Below, piece by piece: positions 25,680 through 34,083 of a stretch of 61,555 nt of DNA (position 1 is the stretch's first letter; every line of letters begins with the position of its first letter). A model generated the notes under the pieces. The model saw only the letters and a list, made by a program, of their open reading frames with translations, did no database searches and was not told the DNA's origin. This DNA comes from an uncultured Bacteroidales bacterium. Lineage in GTDB: Bacteria; Bacteroidota; Bacteroidia; Bacteroidales; UBA932. The stretch spans positions 1 through 61,555 of the forward strand of contig ONWU01000017.1 of NCBI GenBank assembly GCA_900321655.1. Reading direction: 5' to 3'. A program made the translations under genes and the position numbers.

Positions 25680-27704
25680 ATGAGACGAACTATTTTATCT
25701 GCAGGCGTATTTCTCGCCTGCACTTTTGCTTTTGCGCAAAACCATGTCCTGGACACCCGGGAGCCCCATCCCGGAAAAGACCTCAGTATGGAAGACGCCG
25801 TGTATAATGGCGTAGGCTATGCCCGCGGCCTGGTCCGCTGGATAGACAAGGATCACTTTATGCTGTCCAAGGACTACCGCACCCTGCTCCAGGGCTCTGT
25901 GGATACGGATGCCCTGGAGCCGTACACTTTCCATCGGCCTTCCTCGCCCAAGGGAGACGTGAGCCCTGCCGGCTACAGCGTTTATCTGGACGGAGACTCC
26001 TTCTACGGGGAAAAAGACGGCCGAACCGTGGAGATCGGCGTTTCCCAAGACCGGAACATCGTGTACGGCGGCACGATGATGAGAAACGAATTCGGCTTCA
26101 CGCAAGGGTATCTCTGGAGCCCGGACGGAAAGAAAGTGGCGTATTACAAGAAGGACCAGTCCCGCGTGACGGACTTTCCGCTTCTGAACATCCGTACCCG
26201 CACCGGTGAGCTGGAGCTTATCAAATACCCGATGAACGGAATGGACTCCGAACTGTTGCAGGTGGGTGTCTACGACTTTGAAACGGAGACCACCACCTGG
26301 ATGGATGTGACGGACTTCTCCGAAGAGCGTTTCATCACCAACCTCTCCTGGAGCCCGGACGGGAAGTATCTGTTTGCCCAGGTGCTGGACCGCAGCCAGC
26401 ATCATATGAAGTTGAACCAGTACAGGGTGGCCGATGGCCGCTTTGTGAAAACCCTCCTTACGGAAGACAACGAGGCCTGGGTAGAGCCCCAGGACCCCAT
26501 CCATTTCCTGGAGGGCCGAACGGATGTCTTCCTCTACCGCACCGACAACCGGGACGGCTACAAGAACCTCTACCTGGTGGATACACTGGGCACCCTCGGC
26601 CGCCTGACGGCCGTGGATGCCGACGTGGAATACGTGTCTAATGACGGCAAGAGCGTCTTTTATACATCGGCCCAGAATTCTCCCGTGGAGAACCACCTGT
26701 ACCGAGTGGATGTCCGGCTGCCGCAAAGGAATGCGGTGGCAAAGGCCCGGCTGGGAAAGCCCGTGCAGCTCACCCGCGGCCGCGGCTGGCACCAGGTTAG
26801 CCTCAGCGAAGACCACCGGTGGTTCCTGGACCAGGTATCCCACCTCAACCTGCCCGGCCGTCTCAGCCTCTGTTCGGCCGACGGAAAGACGGAGCGGGAA
26901 CTGGCTACGCTGGAAGACCCTCTGGAGGGCTGGAATTCCTGCCGGGTGGAACTGGGCACCGTTCCCAGCGCCGACGGGCTGTATGAGAATTACTATCGGC
27001 TCATCTATCCCAAGGACTTTGACCCTTTGAAGAAATATCCCGTTATCCTTTACGTGTACGGCGGCCCCCACAGCCAGCTGGTACAGGACAGCTGGCTGGC
27101 CAGCATCCGGATGTGGGAGATGGTGATGGCCCAGAAAGGCTATATCGTCTATGTGCAGGACAACCGCGGCACTTCCAACCGCGGTGCGGCCTACGAGAAA
27201 GCCATCAACCGCCAGTGCGGCCAGGCCGAAATGGAAGACCAGATGGTGGGGATCAATTGGCTTCGCAGCCTGCCGTACGTGGATGCCGACCGCATCGGCG
27301 TACACGGCTGGAGCTACGGCGGTTTTATGACCATCAGCCTGATGACCCACTACCCGGATGTATTCCAGGTGGGAGTGGCCGGCGGCCCGGTCATAGACTG
27401 GAAATGGTATGAAATCATGTATGGAGAGCGGTATATGGATACGCCCGAGACCAACCCCGAGGGCTTCCAAAAGACCTCTCTGGTAGAGAACGCCCAGAAC
27501 CTGAAGGGACACCTTCTTGTCATTCAGGGAGCCATAGACGACACCGTGGTATGGGAGCACAGCCTCAGCTTTATCCAGCGCTGCATAGACCTGGGCATTC
27601 CCGTCCACTACTTCCCCTATCCCGTCGCCCGTCACAATGTGGCCGGCCGCAACCGGATTCACCTGATGAACAAAGTAACCGCCTATTTCGAAGATTATCT
27701 CTAG
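25680..27704 (+). CDS. Dipeptidyl-peptidase IV-like S9 peptidase
   Basis: A 674-residue secreted peptidase (signal MRRTILSAGVFLACTFAFAQ). Residues about 80-440 form the DPP4-type beta-propeller (SWSPDGKYLFAQVLDRSQ); the rest is the alpha/beta-hydrolase domain with nucleophile Ser in GWSYGGFMTISLM near residue 545, Asp in GAIDDTVVW and His in PVARHNVAGR. It probably releases X-Pro or X-Ala dipeptides in the periplasm; the N-terminal Glu-Glu pair cannot be pinned with certainty. It differs from the S9 protein at 1885 in length and propeller sequence. Confidence 0.92.
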   Translation: MRRTILSAGVFLACTFAFAQNHVLDTREPHPGKDLSMEDAVYNGVGYARGLVRWIDKDHFMLSKDYRTLLQGSVDTDALEPYTFHRPSSPKGDVSPAGYSVYLDGDSFYGEKDGRTVEIGVSQDRNIVYGGTMMRNEFGFTQGYLWSPDGKKVAYYKKDQSRVTDFPLLNIRTRTGELELIKYPMNGMDSELLQVGVYDFETETTTWMDVTDFSEERFITNLSWSPDGKYLFAQVLDRSQHHMKLNQYRVADGRFVKTLLTEDNEAWVEPQDPIHFLEGRTDVFLYRTDNRDGYKNLYLVDTLGTLGRLTAVDADVEYVSNDGKSVFYTSAQNSPVENHLYRVDVRLPQRNAVAKARLGKPVQLTRGRGWHQVSLSEDHRWFLDQVSHLNLPGRLSLCSADGKTERELATLEDPLEGWNSCRVELGTVPSADGLYENYYRLIYPKDFDPLKKYPVILYVYGGPHSQLVQDSWLASIRMWEMVMAQKGYIVYVQDNRGTSNRGAAYEKAINRQCGQAEMEDQMVGINWLRSLPYVDADRIGVHGWSYGGFMTISLMTHYPDVFQVGVAGGPVIDWKWYEIMYGERYMDTPETNPEGFQKTSLVENAQNLKGHLLVIQGAIDDTVVWEHSLSFIQRCIDLGIPVHYFPYPVARHNVAGRNRIHLMNKVTAYFEDYL

Positions 27705-27705
27705 T

Positions 27706-29595
27706 ATGAAACGCCTCCTTACTCTGCTTGCCGCCCTGGCGCTTTGCGCATCGGCCTATTCCCAAGTGCCCGCTCCCCTGGAGCTGACCCCTTCCGAAGG
27801 CACGCCCAACCTGACGCGGGAGATTTCCCGCAAGATCGGCGGCAAGGCCTTTGCCAAAAAGACGGCCAACCTGCCCGCCTTCGCCCGGGAGCAGGCCTAC
27901 CAGCTCATCGTTACGCCGAAGGGCTATAAGATTGAGGCCAATACGCAGCAGGGATACTTCTATGCCCTGCAAACCCTCAAACAGATGCAGACCTGCGGAA
28001 CCGTGTACGATTATCCCCGTTTCCAGTACCGCGGCTTTATGATGGATATCTCCCGCCATTTCCGGGACAAGGATTTCATCCTGAAGCAGTTGGAAGCCCT
28101 GGCCAGTCTCAAGATCAACCAGTTCCACATGCACCTGACGGACGACGCCGGCTGGCGCATCCAGATAGACAAGTACCCTCTTCTCACCCGGCAGGCCGCC
28201 TGGAGAGTAGGCGAAACCTGGCAGGACTGGTGCGACAAAGGGCGTCAGTACTCGCAGGAAGGCGCCCCGGAAGCCAGGGGAGGCTATCTCACCAAGGCCG
28301 ATATCCGGGAAATCCTGGACCGGGCAGCCCAGCTGCACATCAACGTGATTCCGGAAATCGAGATGCCAGGCCATAGCCGGGAAGTGGTCTTTGCCTATCC
28401 GGAAGTAGGCTGCCGGGAAGGAAGTTACGAGCTGTGCCCCGGCAAGGAAGCCACCTTTGAACTGCTGGAGGGCATACTGGAAGAAGTGATAGAGCTCTTC
28501 CCTTCCCCGTACATCCACGTGGGAGGAGACGAGGCCGACAAGAGCCACTGGAAAGAGTGCCCGGACTGCCAGGCCCGCATGAAGGCCGAAGGACTGGCCA
28601 ACGTAGAAGAGCTCCAGAGCTACCTGATCAAACGCATCGAGCGCTTCATCAACGCGCATGGCCGACAGCTGCTGGGCTGGGACGAGATCCTGGAAGGCGG
28701 CCTCTCCCCCAACGCTACCGTCATGAGCTGGCGGGGCACCCAGGGTGGTCTGGAAGCCATCCAGCAGGGCCACGACGCCGTGATGACGCCCGGCCGCTAC
28801 TGCTACCTGGACAAGGTGCAGGACGCCCCCATCTACGAGCCTGAGGGCTTCGGCGGCTTCCTCTCGCTGGATGTCGCCCATTCCTACGAGCCCCTGGAAG
28901 GAATGCCGGAAGGGGCCGAAATGCACCTTCTGGGCGTGCAGGGAAACCTCTGGGCCGAAAGGATCCCCACCGATGAACACTACGAGTATATGATGTACCC
29001 GCGCATCGCCGCCATAGCGGAGGTGGGCTGGTCCCAGCCGTCCCGCAAGGAGGGTTTCCGCCCGCGCGTAACCCGCTGGAACGATGCCCTCATCGCCGCC
29101 GGCTACCACGCCTTCGACCTGCACAAGGAATACGGCGAGCGCCCGGCCTTCAAGAACGGAATCCGGCACAAGGCCGTAGGTAAGAAAGTGACCTACAACC
29201 ATCTGTGGAACCGGGGCTATCCCGCAGCCCGCGAAGCCACCTTCACAGACGGTTTGGGAGGCGGCTGGTCTTACGGAGACGGTCGCTGGCAGGGCTTCCT
29301 GTCGGATATCGATGTGGTCATCGACCTGGAAACCGAGCAGGACATCCACTTCGTGGGCGGCACCTTTATGGAGGAGCCCGGTCCCGGCATCTTCCTCCCG
29401 AAGTCTGTGGAGATCTGGCTGTCGGCCGATGGCGAAAACTTTGAGCAGGTTGCCGTAATTCCCAACGAAATCCAGAAACACGGCCAGAGCTACGTTCTGT
29501 TCGGCACACCCCTCACCGCCCGCGCCCGCTTCGTGCGCTTCGTGGCCCATCCCACCCGCGGTTTCCACTTCCTGGACGAGATTGTGGTGAACTGA
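27706..29595 (+). CDS. Beta-N-acetylhexosaminidase (GH20)
   Basis: A 629-residue exported GH20 enzyme. After the signal MKRLLTLLAALALCASAYSQ comes the GH20b-like domain, then the barrel starting at YRGFMMDISRHFRDKDF, with INQFHMHLTDDAGWRIQ and the catalytic Asp-Glu in IHVGGDEADKSHW near residue 275. The last 130 residues (from GLGGGWSYGDGRW) form a beta-sandwich resembling F5/8C-type carbohydrate-binding modules. It removes terminal GlcNAc/GalNAc from glycans, which fits a host-glycan or mucin user. It follows the peptidase by 1 bp. Confidence 0.93.
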   Translation: MKRLLTLLAALALCASAYSQVPAPLELTPSEGTPNLTREISRKIGGKAFAKKTANLPAFAREQAYQLIVTPKGYKIEANTQQGYFYALQTLKQMQTCGTVYDYPRFQYRGFMMDISRHFRDKDFILKQLEALASLKINQFHMHLTDDAGWRIQIDKYPLLTRQAAWRVGETWQDWCDKGRQYSQEGAPEARGGYLTKADIREILDRAAQLHINVIPEIEMPGHSREVVFAYPEVGCREGSYELCPGKEATFELLEGILEEVIELFPSPYIHVGGDEADKSHWKECPDCQARMKAEGLANVEELQSYLIKRIERFINAHGRQLLGWDEILEGGLSPNATVMSWRGTQGGLEAIQQGHDAVMTPGRYCYLDKVQDAPIYEPEGFGGFLSLDVAHSYEPLEGMPEGAEMHLLGVQGNLWAERIPTDEHYEYMMYPRIAAIAEVGWSQPSRKEGFRPRVTRWNDALIAAGYHAFDLHKEYGERPAFKNGIRHKAVGKKVTYNHLWNRGYPAAREATFTDGLGGGWSYGDGRWQGFLSDIDVVIDLETEQDIHFVGGTFMEEPGPGIFLPKSVEIWLSADGENFEQVAVIPNEIQKHGQSYVLFGTPLTARARFVRFVAHPTRGFHFLDEIVVN

Positions 29596-29633
29596 CACCG
29601 TCCCAGAAATTAGTGATTTTTACCGATAAATGC

Positions 29634-29641
29634 TATTTTTG
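29634..29641 (+). promoter_or_regulatory. -7 promoter box of the GH26 gene
   Basis: TATTTTTG; predicted start near 29646, leaving a 13-nt leader. Confidence 0.6.
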
Positions 29642-29658
29642 GAAAAACAAATCGGCCG

Positions 29659-30801
29659 ATGAAACACTCACTTACCCTTTGTATCGTCCTGGCTGCCTGC
29701 CTGAGCGGCTTTTGCAGCTGTGACCGCGGGCCCCGTCCCGTAAATCCCAACGCCACGCCCGAGGCCTGCGAGCTGCTGGACTTCCTCTATTCCATCAGCG
29801 GGAAGTACACCCTGGCTGGGGAGCACAATTTCTCCAGTGACCTGGAGCGTTACGACGCCGAGGTGCTGGCCATCACCGGAAAACTTCCGGTGGTCTGGGG
29901 CAGCGATTTCAGTTTCAATGACATAGGAGATGGCGCGGAAAGATACCAGCACGCCGGTCCGCTCAATCTCACGGTTCCGTTTGACCGGCCCTGCGTAAAC
30001 ACGGGCCGCACGGTGGCCGAAGCCCGGCAGGATATTGTGGATACAGCCATCCGCAAATGGGCCGAAGGCCGCATCATCACCCTGATGTGGCACTGCTGCG
30101 ACCCTCGCTACACAGACGGCAACGACTGCAACGGAGACAAAGTCTGGACCATGGACCAGGGCCCCTCGGACGAGGAGTGGGATGCCCTCTGCACCCCTGG
30201 AACGCCCCTCCACAATGCCTGGGAGCGGGAGATGGATACCGTTATTCCGTTCCTTCAGCAGTTGAAGGAGGCCCGCGTTCCTGTCCTCTGGCGCCCGTAC
30301 CACGAGATGAACGGCGCCTGGTTCTGGTGGGGCAACAAGCCCGGAGACCAGGGCTTCAAACGCCTCTGGATTATGACCTACGAATACTTCACCGGCAAGG
30401 GTCTGGACAACCTGCTGTGGGTCTGGGATCCCAACGCCCCGCGCGTCAAGGAGAACGATGATGCCTTCCCCTATGCAGATTTCTACCCCGGAAACGAGTA
30501 CGTGGACGTACTGGCGGCCGATATCTATGGCTGGGACTACAAGCAGTCTCATCACGACGAGCTGGTGGAGCTGGGCGGCGGCAAGCCCCTCGCGATGGGC
30601 GAAGTAGGGCAGCTACCCAGGGAACTGTCTGTATTTGAGGAGCAGCCCCGCTGGACCTGGTTTATGGTCTGGGGCTATTTCATCGGCGGGCACCGCTCCA
30701 CGGAAGACCATCTGGACCTGGTCCGCAGCATTTATGATTCCCCTCGTATCCTCACCCTGGACGAAATTTCCTTCGAAAAAGGCCGTCATCAGGTGAAGTG
30801 A
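29659..30801 (+). CDS. GH26 beta-mannanase-like lipoprotein
   Basis: A 380-residue lipoprotein; the lipobox is SGFCSC after MKHSLTLCIVLAACL. The GH26 barrel shows the acid/base Glu in WRPYHEMNGAWFWWG near residue 218 and the nucleophile Glu in AMGEVGQLP near residue 316; KYTLAGEHNF near residue 53 is the usual N-terminal block. It would hydrolyse beta-1,4-mannan or related glucans at the cell surface. It has its own promoter, so it is not strictly part of the preceding operon, though close to the GH20 gene. Confidence 0.92.
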   Translation: MKHSLTLCIVLAACLSGFCSCDRGPRPVNPNATPEACELLDFLYSISGKYTLAGEHNFSSDLERYDAEVLAITGKLPVVWGSDFSFNDIGDGAERYQHAGPLNLTVPFDRPCVNTGRTVAEARQDIVDTAIRKWAEGRIITLMWHCCDPRYTDGNDCNGDKVWTMDQGPSDEEWDALCTPGTPLHNAWEREMDTVIPFLQQLKEARVPVLWRPYHEMNGAWFWWGNKPGDQGFKRLWIMTYEYFTGKGLDNLLWVWDPNAPRVKENDDAFPYADFYPGNEYVDVLAADIYGWDYKQSHHDELVELGGGKPLAMGEVGQLPRELSVFEEQPRWTWFMVWGYFIGGHRSTEDHLDLVRSIYDSPRILTLDEISFEKGRHQVK

Positions 30802-30835
30802 TGCAGAAAAATTTGGAGCATCCGTTCTTTTTACC

Positions 30836-30843
30836 TATATTTG
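30836..30843 (+). promoter_or_regulatory. Promoter of tRNA-Val
   Basis: TATATTTG with TTG at 30813-30815, 20 bp apart; predicted start 30848, 5 nt before the tRNA. Confidence 0.7.
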
Positions 30844-30852
30844 CAGTCCTTT

Positions 30853-30927
30853 GAGGGCATAGCTCAGTTGGTTTAGAGCGCTTGCTTGACAGGCAAGAGG
30901 TCCGCAGTTCAAATCTGCGTGTCCTCA
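30853..30927 (+). tRNA. tRNA-Val(GAC)
   Basis: A 75-nt cloverleaf: acceptor GAGGGCA/TGTCCTC, anticodon stem CTTGC/GCAAG with loop TTGACAG giving anticodon GAC (Val, GUC/GUU codons), T-loop TTCAAAT. CCA is not encoded. Followed 8 nt later by a strong terminator. Confidence 0.94.
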
Positions 30928-30934
30928 CAAAGTC

Positions 30935-30985
30935 CAGGAAATTGATAATCAGCAAATTACTGACATATCAGTTTCCTGTTTTTTT
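30935..30985 (+). terminator. Rho-independent terminator of tRNA-Val
   Basis: CAGGAAATTGATA pairs with TATCAGTTTCCTG (13 bp, one wobble) and runs into seven T residues. Confidence 0.88.
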
Positions 30986-31038
30986 ATGCGACTAGTTGCC
31001 GACTCAAAAAAATCCAATTTCAGGTCCAAAGAAATACT

Positions 31039-31223
31039 GTCCCCGGTCCGGAGGAGTACCGTCCCTGGTCCGCGTTTCGGCCTCTGACCGGGGACGGTTT
31101 TCGGCATTCTGTGCCTTCTGGCGTCGCAGGTCCCGAGCAAAAGTGCGGACCGGGGACGGAAAGCCTACGGACCAGCAACAGAAACCCAGAGGACCTGCGA
31201 CGGAAAGCTCACGGACCTGCGAC
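31039..31223. repeat. Array C: 22-bp phased sites GGACCNGNGAC
   Basis: Sites begin at 31039 (GTCCCCGGTCC), 31061 (GTCCCTGGTCC), 31085 (TGACCGGGGAC), 31123 (GTCGCAGGTCC), 31147 (GGACCGGGGAC), 31169 (GGACCAGCAAC), 31191 and 31213 (both GGACCTGCGAC). Spacings are 22-24-38-24-22-22-22. The 27-bp centre at 31096-31122 matches that of array A in 20 of 27 positions by eye. The array fills the gap between the tRNA-Val terminator and the phosphatase promoter. Confidence 0.87.
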
Positions 31224-31273
31224 GGAAAAACAACAAAATGGCCGGGGTTGTCCGGTCGTTTCGTTTTTTTCGT

Positions 31274-31281
31274 TATATTTG
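31274..31281 (+). promoter_or_regulatory. -7 promoter box of the SpoIIE-type phosphatase gene
   Basis: TATATTTG; predicted start near 31286, adjacent to the ATG at 31287. The last array-C site ends 63 bp upstream of that start. Confidence 0.68.
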
Positions 31282-31286
31282 GCTCT

Positions 31287-33239
31287 ATGAAACGGAAATT
31301 CCAGTCCTTCTCAATCAGGCTCACCCGGAGAATCATCCTGGTGATGCTTTTCACCATGACCATTGCCTTCGGCGTCGTTATATTCTTTTCATCCATAGGA
31401 ACCTATACTATGATGAACGATCACTTCCGGGATATCCTCAAGATGACCGGAGAGAGAATCGAAGGTGTGCTCAAGGCCGTGGAAGTCTCATCCATCAACA
31501 ACGCGGATGAAGTAGCGGACCAATTGTCCAGCCCGGAAGACGTGCAGGAAGCCCTCAAGCACGAACTCCGTATGAATACCCATATCACAGGATGCGCAGT
31601 GGCCTTTGTCCCCAACTATTATCCCCAGAAAGGATACTGGTATGAACCGTACGCCGCCCACGGGGAAGATGGCCGCATCGAAGTGTTCAATATCGGCTCC
31701 AAGGAACACGACTACCACAATACAGAGTGGTTCATCAACGGATTGGAAGATGAGGACGGCTACTGGTCCAACCCCTATTTGGACACCCTGGGAGCCAAAA
31801 ATATGCTCACCACCTATACCCTGCCCCTAAGGGATGCCCAGGGCCGGATAGCCGGTGTCTTCGGAGCCGATATCACGCTGGAATGGCTCACCAAGCAGGT
31901 GCAGGAGATGAATCTGCACGCCAATGAGTTCGGTTTCGGTGAAGAAGACGATTATACCCGGGAGGCGTACTGTTTTATCCTGGGCCGAAATGGAGACTAC
32001 CTGGTGCATCCGGACCCCCATCGCATCCTGGCCAAGAGCTACTTTGACTACGTCGGAGAGAGCAAGGGCGGTCCGTACGAAAGACTGGGCCGGGATATGC
32101 TGGACGGGAAAAGCGGATTCCATATCACTAAAATAGACGGTGTCCGATCCTTCATCTATTTCGCACCCGTTATGCACAACGGATGGTCCATGGCCATCGT
32201 GGTTCCCAGCATCACCGTTTTCAGCCCGGGTATCCTGCTAGGGCTGATCATTCTCCTGATGCTGATCATCGGCCTGCTGATAGCCTTCCTGCTCACCACC
32301 CGCACCATCCGCAGTACGGTGCGCCCGCTCAAGCAGCTGGCCCAATCGGCCGAAGAAGTGGCCAAGGGAAATTTCGACACGCCGCTGCCCCAGCTTAGCT
32401 ATAACGATGAAATCCGGCAGCTGAGAGACTCCTTCCAGAATATGCAGGAATCCCTTACCGGCTATATCCAGCAGCTTACGGAGGCCGCCACCCGGCAGGC
32501 CGCCATAGACCGCGAACTGGAGATCGCCCGCGGCATCCAGATGTCTATGCTGCCCAAAGTCTTTCCTCCGTATCCCGAAAGAAATGACATCGACATCTTC
32601 GGCCTACTCACACCGGCCAAAACGGTGGGCGGAGACCTTTACGACTTCTCCATCCGGGATAACAAGCTGTTTTTCTGCATAGGGGACGTATCCGGAAAGG
32701 GCATCCCGGCCGCCATCCTGATGGCCGTTACCAGCTACCAGCTGCGCACCCTTTCGGCCGATGAAGACAACCCCGCCCGCATCCTGGGGGCCCTGAACGA
32801 CAGCCTGTCCAGCCGCAACGAATCCCTGATGTTCGTCACCATTTTCTTCGGCGTGCTGGACCTTTCCACCGGAGAACTCCATTACTGCAACGCGGGCCAC
32901 GACGCTCCCATCCTGAGAGAGGCCGATGGCAGTACCCGTTATATGGATGTGGAATCCAATGTGGCCGTGGGCGTCATGCCCAACTGGTCTTTCGAGCTGC
33001 AGCAAACCCGCATTGCGCCCGGCACCACCCTCTTCCTTTTCACCGACGGCCTGACAGAAGCCGAAAACCCCGTCCAGGAGCTCTTTGGAATGGACCAGAC
33101 CCTCCAGGCCGCCCGGGAGGCCGATGACAGCACCCCTTCCGCCTTCCTCGGCCACGTCTCCGAAGCCGTCAAGACCTTTGTCTCCGGAGCCGACCAGAGC
33201 GACGATCTTACGATGCTGGCCATCCAGTACAAGGGATAG
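31287..33239 (+). CDS. Membrane-bound SpoIIE/PP2C-type serine phosphatase with Cache and HAMP domains
   Basis: A 650-residue sensor phosphatase. TM1 is about residues 12-35 (IILVMLFTMTIAFGVVIFFS), the periplasmic Cache-like sensor spans about 40-305 (NTEWFINGLEDEDGYWSNPY), and TM2 is ILLGLIILLMLIIGLLIAFLL, followed by HAMP and a C-terminal PP2C domain with metal-binding Asp in VGGDLYDFSI and CIGDVSGKGIPA. It resembles RsbU and would dephosphorylate an anti-anti-sigma or similar partner in response to an external signal; no partner is nearby. The ATG at 31287 sits at the predicted transcription start. Confidence 0.9.
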   Translation: MKRKFQSFSIRLTRRIILVMLFTMTIAFGVVIFFSSIGTYTMMNDHFRDILKMTGERIEGVLKAVEVSSINNADEVADQLSSPEDVQEALKHELRMNTHITGCAVAFVPNYYPQKGYWYEPYAAHGEDGRIEVFNIGSKEHDYHNTEWFINGLEDEDGYWSNPYLDTLGAKNMLTTYTLPLRDAQGRIAGVFGADITLEWLTKQVQEMNLHANEFGFGEEDDYTREAYCFILGRNGDYLVHPDPHRILAKSYFDYVGESKGGPYERLGRDMLDGKSGFHITKIDGVRSFIYFAPVMHNGWSMAIVVPSITVFSPGILLGLIILLMLIIGLLIAFLLTTRTIRSTVRPLKQLAQSAEEVAKGNFDTPLPQLSYNDEIRQLRDSFQNMQESLTGYIQQLTEAATRQAAIDRELEIARGIQMSMLPKVFPPYPERNDIDIFGLLTPAKTVGGDLYDFSIRDNKLFFCIGDVSGKGIPAAILMAVTSYQLRTLSADEDNPARILGALNDSLSSRNESLMFVTIFFGVLDLSTGELHYCNAGHDAPILREADGSTRYMDVESNVAVGVMPNWSFELQQTRIAPGTTLFLFTDGLTEAENPVQELFGMDQTLQAAREADDSTPSAFLGHVSEAVKTFVSGADQSDDLTMLAIQYKG

Positions 33240-33260
33240 AGAATGTATGACAACCCAAAA

Positions 33261-33289
33261 AGAAGGCCACCCTTACTGGGCGGCCTTCT
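33261..33289. terminator. Bidirectional terminator between phosphatase and tpiA
   Basis: AGAAGGCC-A-CCC pairs with GGG-C-GGCCTTCT around TTACT. On the minus strand it ends in TTTTTGGG, so it serves tpiA best; the plus-strand tail is poor. Confidence 0.75.
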
Positions 33290-33313
33290 GCATAGTATGG
33301 ATGCCAGAGCCTG

Positions 33314-34069
33314 TTAGAAGGAAGTGGCGATTCCCAGGAAGTCTTCGGCCTTGAGGGCGGCGCCACCGATGAGGCCGCCGTCGATGTCTTTCTCGGCGAA
33401 GAGTTCCTTGGCGTTGGAAGGCTTGCAGGAACCACCGTAGAGGATGGTCATGTCGTCGGCCACCTGGGCGCCGAACTTGGCCTCGATGACGTTACGGATG
33501 CAGGCGTGGATTTCCTCGGCCTGGGCGGCGGTAGCGGTCTTGCCGGTACCGATGGCCCAAACGGGCTCGTAGGCGATGACCACGTTCTTCATATCCTCGG
33601 CAGTGAAGTTGTAAAGGACGTTCTTGGTCTGGGCGGTAACCACGTCGAAGTGCTTACCGGCCTCACGCTCCTGGAGGTTCTCACCCACGCAGAGGATTAC
33701 CTTCAGACCGGCGGCAAGGGCCAGCTGGGTTTTCACCACCAGCTTCTCGTCCGTCTCACCGTAGTACTGGCGGCGCTCGGAGTGACCCAGGATGGTGTAC
33801 TGGCAACCCAGGGAAGTGAGCATGTTCACGGCCACTTCACCGGTGTATGCACCCTTCTCGTGGTCTGCGCAGTTCTGGGCGCTCAGCTGCACCTTGGAGC
33901 CCTTCAGGACATCGGCCACACAGGCCAGGTGGGTGAACGGAGGAGCCACGACCAGCTCTACGTTTGCAGGAAGATCTTTGGCGGCTGCCACAACAGCCTT
34001 GGCGAGTTCTACACCTTCGGGAACGGTGGTATTCATTTTCCAGTTCCCGGCTACAATATACTTTCTCAT
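33314..34069 (-). CDS. tpiA: Triosephosphate isomerase
   Basis: A 251-residue TIM-barrel enzyme of glycolysis. Start block MRKYIVAGNWKMN holds the catalytic Lys, the His lies in ILGHSERRQYYGET, and the catalytic Glu in AYEPVWAIGTGKTAT, with the phosphate site YGGSCKPSNAKE near the end. It is the third gene of ackA-ptb-tpiA, 14 bp after ptb, which puts a glycolytic gene with substrate-level phosphorylation genes, suiting a fermenting cell. Confidence 0.97.
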   Translation of the reverse strand: MRKYIVAGNWKMNTTVPEGVELAKAVVAAAKDLPANVELVVAPPFTHLACVADVLKGSKVQLSAQNCADHEKGAYTGEVAVNMLTSLGCQYTILGHSERRQYYGETDEKLVVKTQLALAAGLKVILCVGENLQEREAGKHFDVVTAQTKNVLYNFTAEDMKNVVIAYEPVWAIGTGKTATAAQAEEIHACIRNVIEAKFGAQVADDMTILYGGSCKPSNAKELFAEKDIDGGLIGGAALKAEDFLGIATSF

Positions 34070-34083
34070 TCTATTAGGGATAA

